Source of the DNA: Closterium sp. NIES-65
Lineage: Eukaryota; Streptophyta; Zygnematophyceae; Desmidiales; Closteriaceae
Reading direction: 5' to 3'
NCBI GenBank assembly: GCA_948144175.1
Contig: CANXME010000427.1
Coordinates: 1 to 64,000, forward strand
Length of the DNA: 64,000 nucleotides
Both the position numbers and the translations under genes were made by a program. Below the pieces are notes generated by a model that was not told the DNA's origin, ran no database searches, and saw nothing but the letters and a program-made list of their open reading frames with translations. This document shows, in pieces, positions 61,397-64,000 of the stretch (position 1 is the stretch's first letter; each line of letters starts with the position of its first letter).

Positions 61397-64000
61397 CACT
61401 CCCCCTCAGCCTGCCGGCTGCATCCCCATCATTCCATACTAGTTCATGCTCATTCCACTCATGCGCACACAACGCCAATGAGGCTCATCCGCAAGCCTCT
61501 TGGTGAGGAAGTCTGCTGGCTGCTGGTGAGTCTTGATGTAGATCGGATTCACCGTCCCCCTCTTCACCTCCTTACGCAACCAGTGCCACTTGATACGCAT
61601 GTGCTTGTTCAGCCCATGAAGCACAGCGTTATTGGCCATCCCAAGAGCTCCCTTGCTATCACAAATCAGTGGCGTAGCAACTTTTTGCTCCTGGCCAATC
61701 TCCTCTAACAGCCTCCTCAGCCAAATCACCTCCTTCACCCCATGGAACATCGCCATGTACTCTAATTCCACAGAAGAGAATGCTGTCTCCGTCTGCTTCT
61801 TTGACCTCCAACTAACAGGTCCTCCTCCAACTACACAGATGTATCCTCCCACAGATGAGGAATCCTCCTTCTCAGAGGCCCACGTAGCATCGGTAAAGCA
61901 AGTGAGAAAGAGCTTGCCTTCTCCAAGCCTCTCCCCCTTCTCTTTCAGCACCTCAACCCCTTTCTGCTTCACCTGTGCAGATGCAGAGTATTGAACTCCA
62001 ATGCTTGGGTGAGAGTTCAGATACTTCACCACACGCTCAGCTGCATCCACCTGCTCCTCTGATGGATTCTGCACTACCCTAGCCAGCTGCCCAACCGAGA
62101 AAGAGATGTCGGGTCTCGTGTGAACTGCTGCATACAAGAGGCTGCCCACCAATGACTGAAATGGCTGCTGCTCCTCGGCTTCAACCCCTTCATCCTCTGC
62201 AGCTTTCACAAGCTTGAATTCTGCTGGCAGGGGAGTTGCAACCTTGCGCTTATTCTCAATCCCGTACTTCTCCCCCAGCTCCTTGATGAACTTCTCCTGG
62301 TGCAGCTTCAACCACCTGTGATCCAGATCCCTCTCCACGTGCATCCCGAGGTAGTACTTTACCTCCCAAAGGTTCTTGCACCTGAAGTTCTCCATCAGCT
62401 GCTGCTGGACCTTCTGGATCTCCTTCATGCTGCTGCTAAAGAGAAGAATGTCGTCCACATAGACCAGAAACAGCACCAGCTTCTCCCCCTCCCCCTTGAG
62501 AAAGAGGCTCTCATCACAGCTGCTGGTCCTGAATCCCATCTCCTCTAAAACAGCTGCCAACTTCTGGTACCAGCAGCGTGGCACCTGCTTCAAGCCGTAG
62601 ATGGACTTTTTCAGCTTGCACACCCTGCCCGTAACATCCTCATACCCAGGCGGCTGCGTCATGTACATATCCTCCTCTAAAATCCCATTGAGGAATGCCG
62701 TAGATATATCCATCTGAATAATGAATTTCCCACTAACGGTTGCATCTGCCAACAAGACACGGAGGAAAGGGGGTTTGGCAGTGGGAGCAAAGATCTCATT
62801 GAAGTCCCGCTTCTCCTTCTGCATAAACCCCTTAGCCACCAGCCTACTCTTGTAGATGCTGACCTGTCCCTTGTCATCGGTCTTGATCCTTAGTACCCAT
62901 TTGCACTGTATGGCTTTCTTCCCCTCAGGCAGCATCACCAGCTCCCATGTCTAATTCTCTAGCAGGCTCTGGTACTCAGCATCCCTGGAAACCAGCCACT
63001 TCTCCCTATCTGGTCCAGCTAATGCCTCCTCCATGCTAGCTGGTTCCTCTAGTGCAGGGGCAAGAAAACAGTAGGCAGTCATCCGGATCACAGCCATGCG
63101 GTAGAATCAGCAATGCCTTCTCTGTCCCAAGCTGCTGCTCTGCTACATCAGCTCCTGCAGTCAGCTTCTTAGTAGCCATACGGGTACGTCATGGCCTGGA
63201 GACGGGTGTCCCCTAACCCTTCATAACAACACCTTTCGGCTTCTTAGTTTTTCCCTGCTGCTGCTCTCCTCCCTCGGATCCAGCAGCTCCACTAGTGCTA
63301 CCGCTAGTCTCCACACCATCACCTCCACCAGCAGGTGCCTCCTGCACCTTCTCTCCATCACTACCCTCTGCAGCTACCTCCTCTCCCTACTCCCACACAC
63401 TAGGAGTCAGGTCCAGCTGCATGGTGATCTGCTCGATCTGCTGTGACACCCTGGCCTCCAGCTGTTTCTCCCAGCTCCCATACATTATGCCCTCAACAAA
63501 CTTCACATCCCTGCTGTCAAACAACACACCCTTGGAAGGTTCCCACAGCAGCCATCCCTTGCTCTCAGCAGCCAGCCCCAAATGCACACACCAGATTGCA
63601 CTTGCCCCCAACTTACTGCGGTAGGTCTTGGGGACGGGGGCGACTGCCATGCAACCGAACACCCTCAGCATGTCCACCGGCGGCTTCCTCCCAAGCCACC
63701 TCTCAAACGGCACCCACAAGTCATCCCCAACCTTGGTGAGTACCCTGTTCCTAGCGACGGTAGCGTGCCGAACAGCATGGGGCCACATCAAGTTGCCAAG
63801 CCCAGATTCTATGAGCAGCGCCCTAGCTGTCTCCAGAATTGTCCGGTTCGCCCGTTCTGCTACACCGTTAGACTGTGGGGTGTAAGCCGTGGTCAGCTCC
63901 CTCTGGATGCCCTGCTTCTTGAGCCAGGCCGTCATCTCAGCTCCAAGGAACTCACCACCCCGATCTGTCCTAATCCGCTTCACCACACACTCCGCTTGCT
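61397..64000 (-). mobile_element. CopA-13 (minus strand), integrase to RNase H, broken, runs off right edge
   Basis: Reading leftward from the window end: integrase (RTDRGGEF near 63970, SNGVAERANRTI near 63860, MLRVFGCMAVAPVPK near 63640), the Gly/Glu linker (about 63400-63100), then a 499-codon open frame (62938-61439) with RT (YVDDILLF near 62455) and RNase H to MSGMSMN. About four breaks in the part seen. Its left LTR is the split one at 54586-54713 and 60657-61396, so CopA-13 inserted into CopC and was later hit by CopA-12. Confidence 0.93.

Overview
This 64 kb window holds no recognisable host gene, rRNA, tRNA or CRISPR array. It is a nest of LTR retrotransposons, so the source is eukaryotic. 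The dominant Copia (Ty1-type) family, called CopA here, has a primer-binding site matching the 3' end of initiator-Met tRNA (TGGTATCAGAGC). One guest element (CopB2) carries a Pol of a type common in plant genomes. A green-lineage host, either a land plant or a streptophyte alga, is therefore the best guess. This is inference and the species is not identified.

CopA is defined by one copy that looks whole, CopA-8 (35772-42626, 6855 bp). It has two 1093-bp LTRs (TGTTGG...CCAACA) with no difference seen by eye, a 5-bp target-site duplication TACTA, a PBS, a polypurine tract and one 1526-codon gag-pol frame. All other CopA copies are broken, truncated or recombined. At least twelve more internal regions and about fifteen LTRs or LTR pieces fill most of the window, in both orientations.

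Layout, left to right. 1-2751: 3' end of CopA-1 (+). 2752-4139: Ty3/Gypsy fragment. 4140-11670: CopA-2 and CopA-3 (+). 11671-about 14220: a second Copia family, CopB1, with a CT microsatellite. About 14230-16640: a third Copia family, CopB2, hit by a 770-bp solo LTR with AAGAT duplications. 16641-22195: scrambled CopA LTRs and pol pieces in alternating orientation. 22196-23223: a GTCGAC-rich segment in which a CopA gag piece lies between inverted repeats. 23224-28789: CopA-6 (-), head to head with CopA-7 (+, 28790-35620). 35621-42712: a minus-strand LTR split by the young CopA-8. 42713-48885: CopA-9 and a piece of CopA-10 (-). 48886-51936: 3' half of CopA-11 (+). 51937-54585: a fourth Copia family, CopC. 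54586-61396: a minus LTR split by CopA-12 (+). 61397-64000: CopA-13 (-), running off the window.

The history reads as repeated insertion of CopA into itself and into older elements, followed by LTR-to-LTR recombination that left tandem copies sharing LTRs, inverted pairs and LTR pieces. CopA-8 is the youngest event. Everything here is treated as mobile-element fossil material. No non-transposon system was found.
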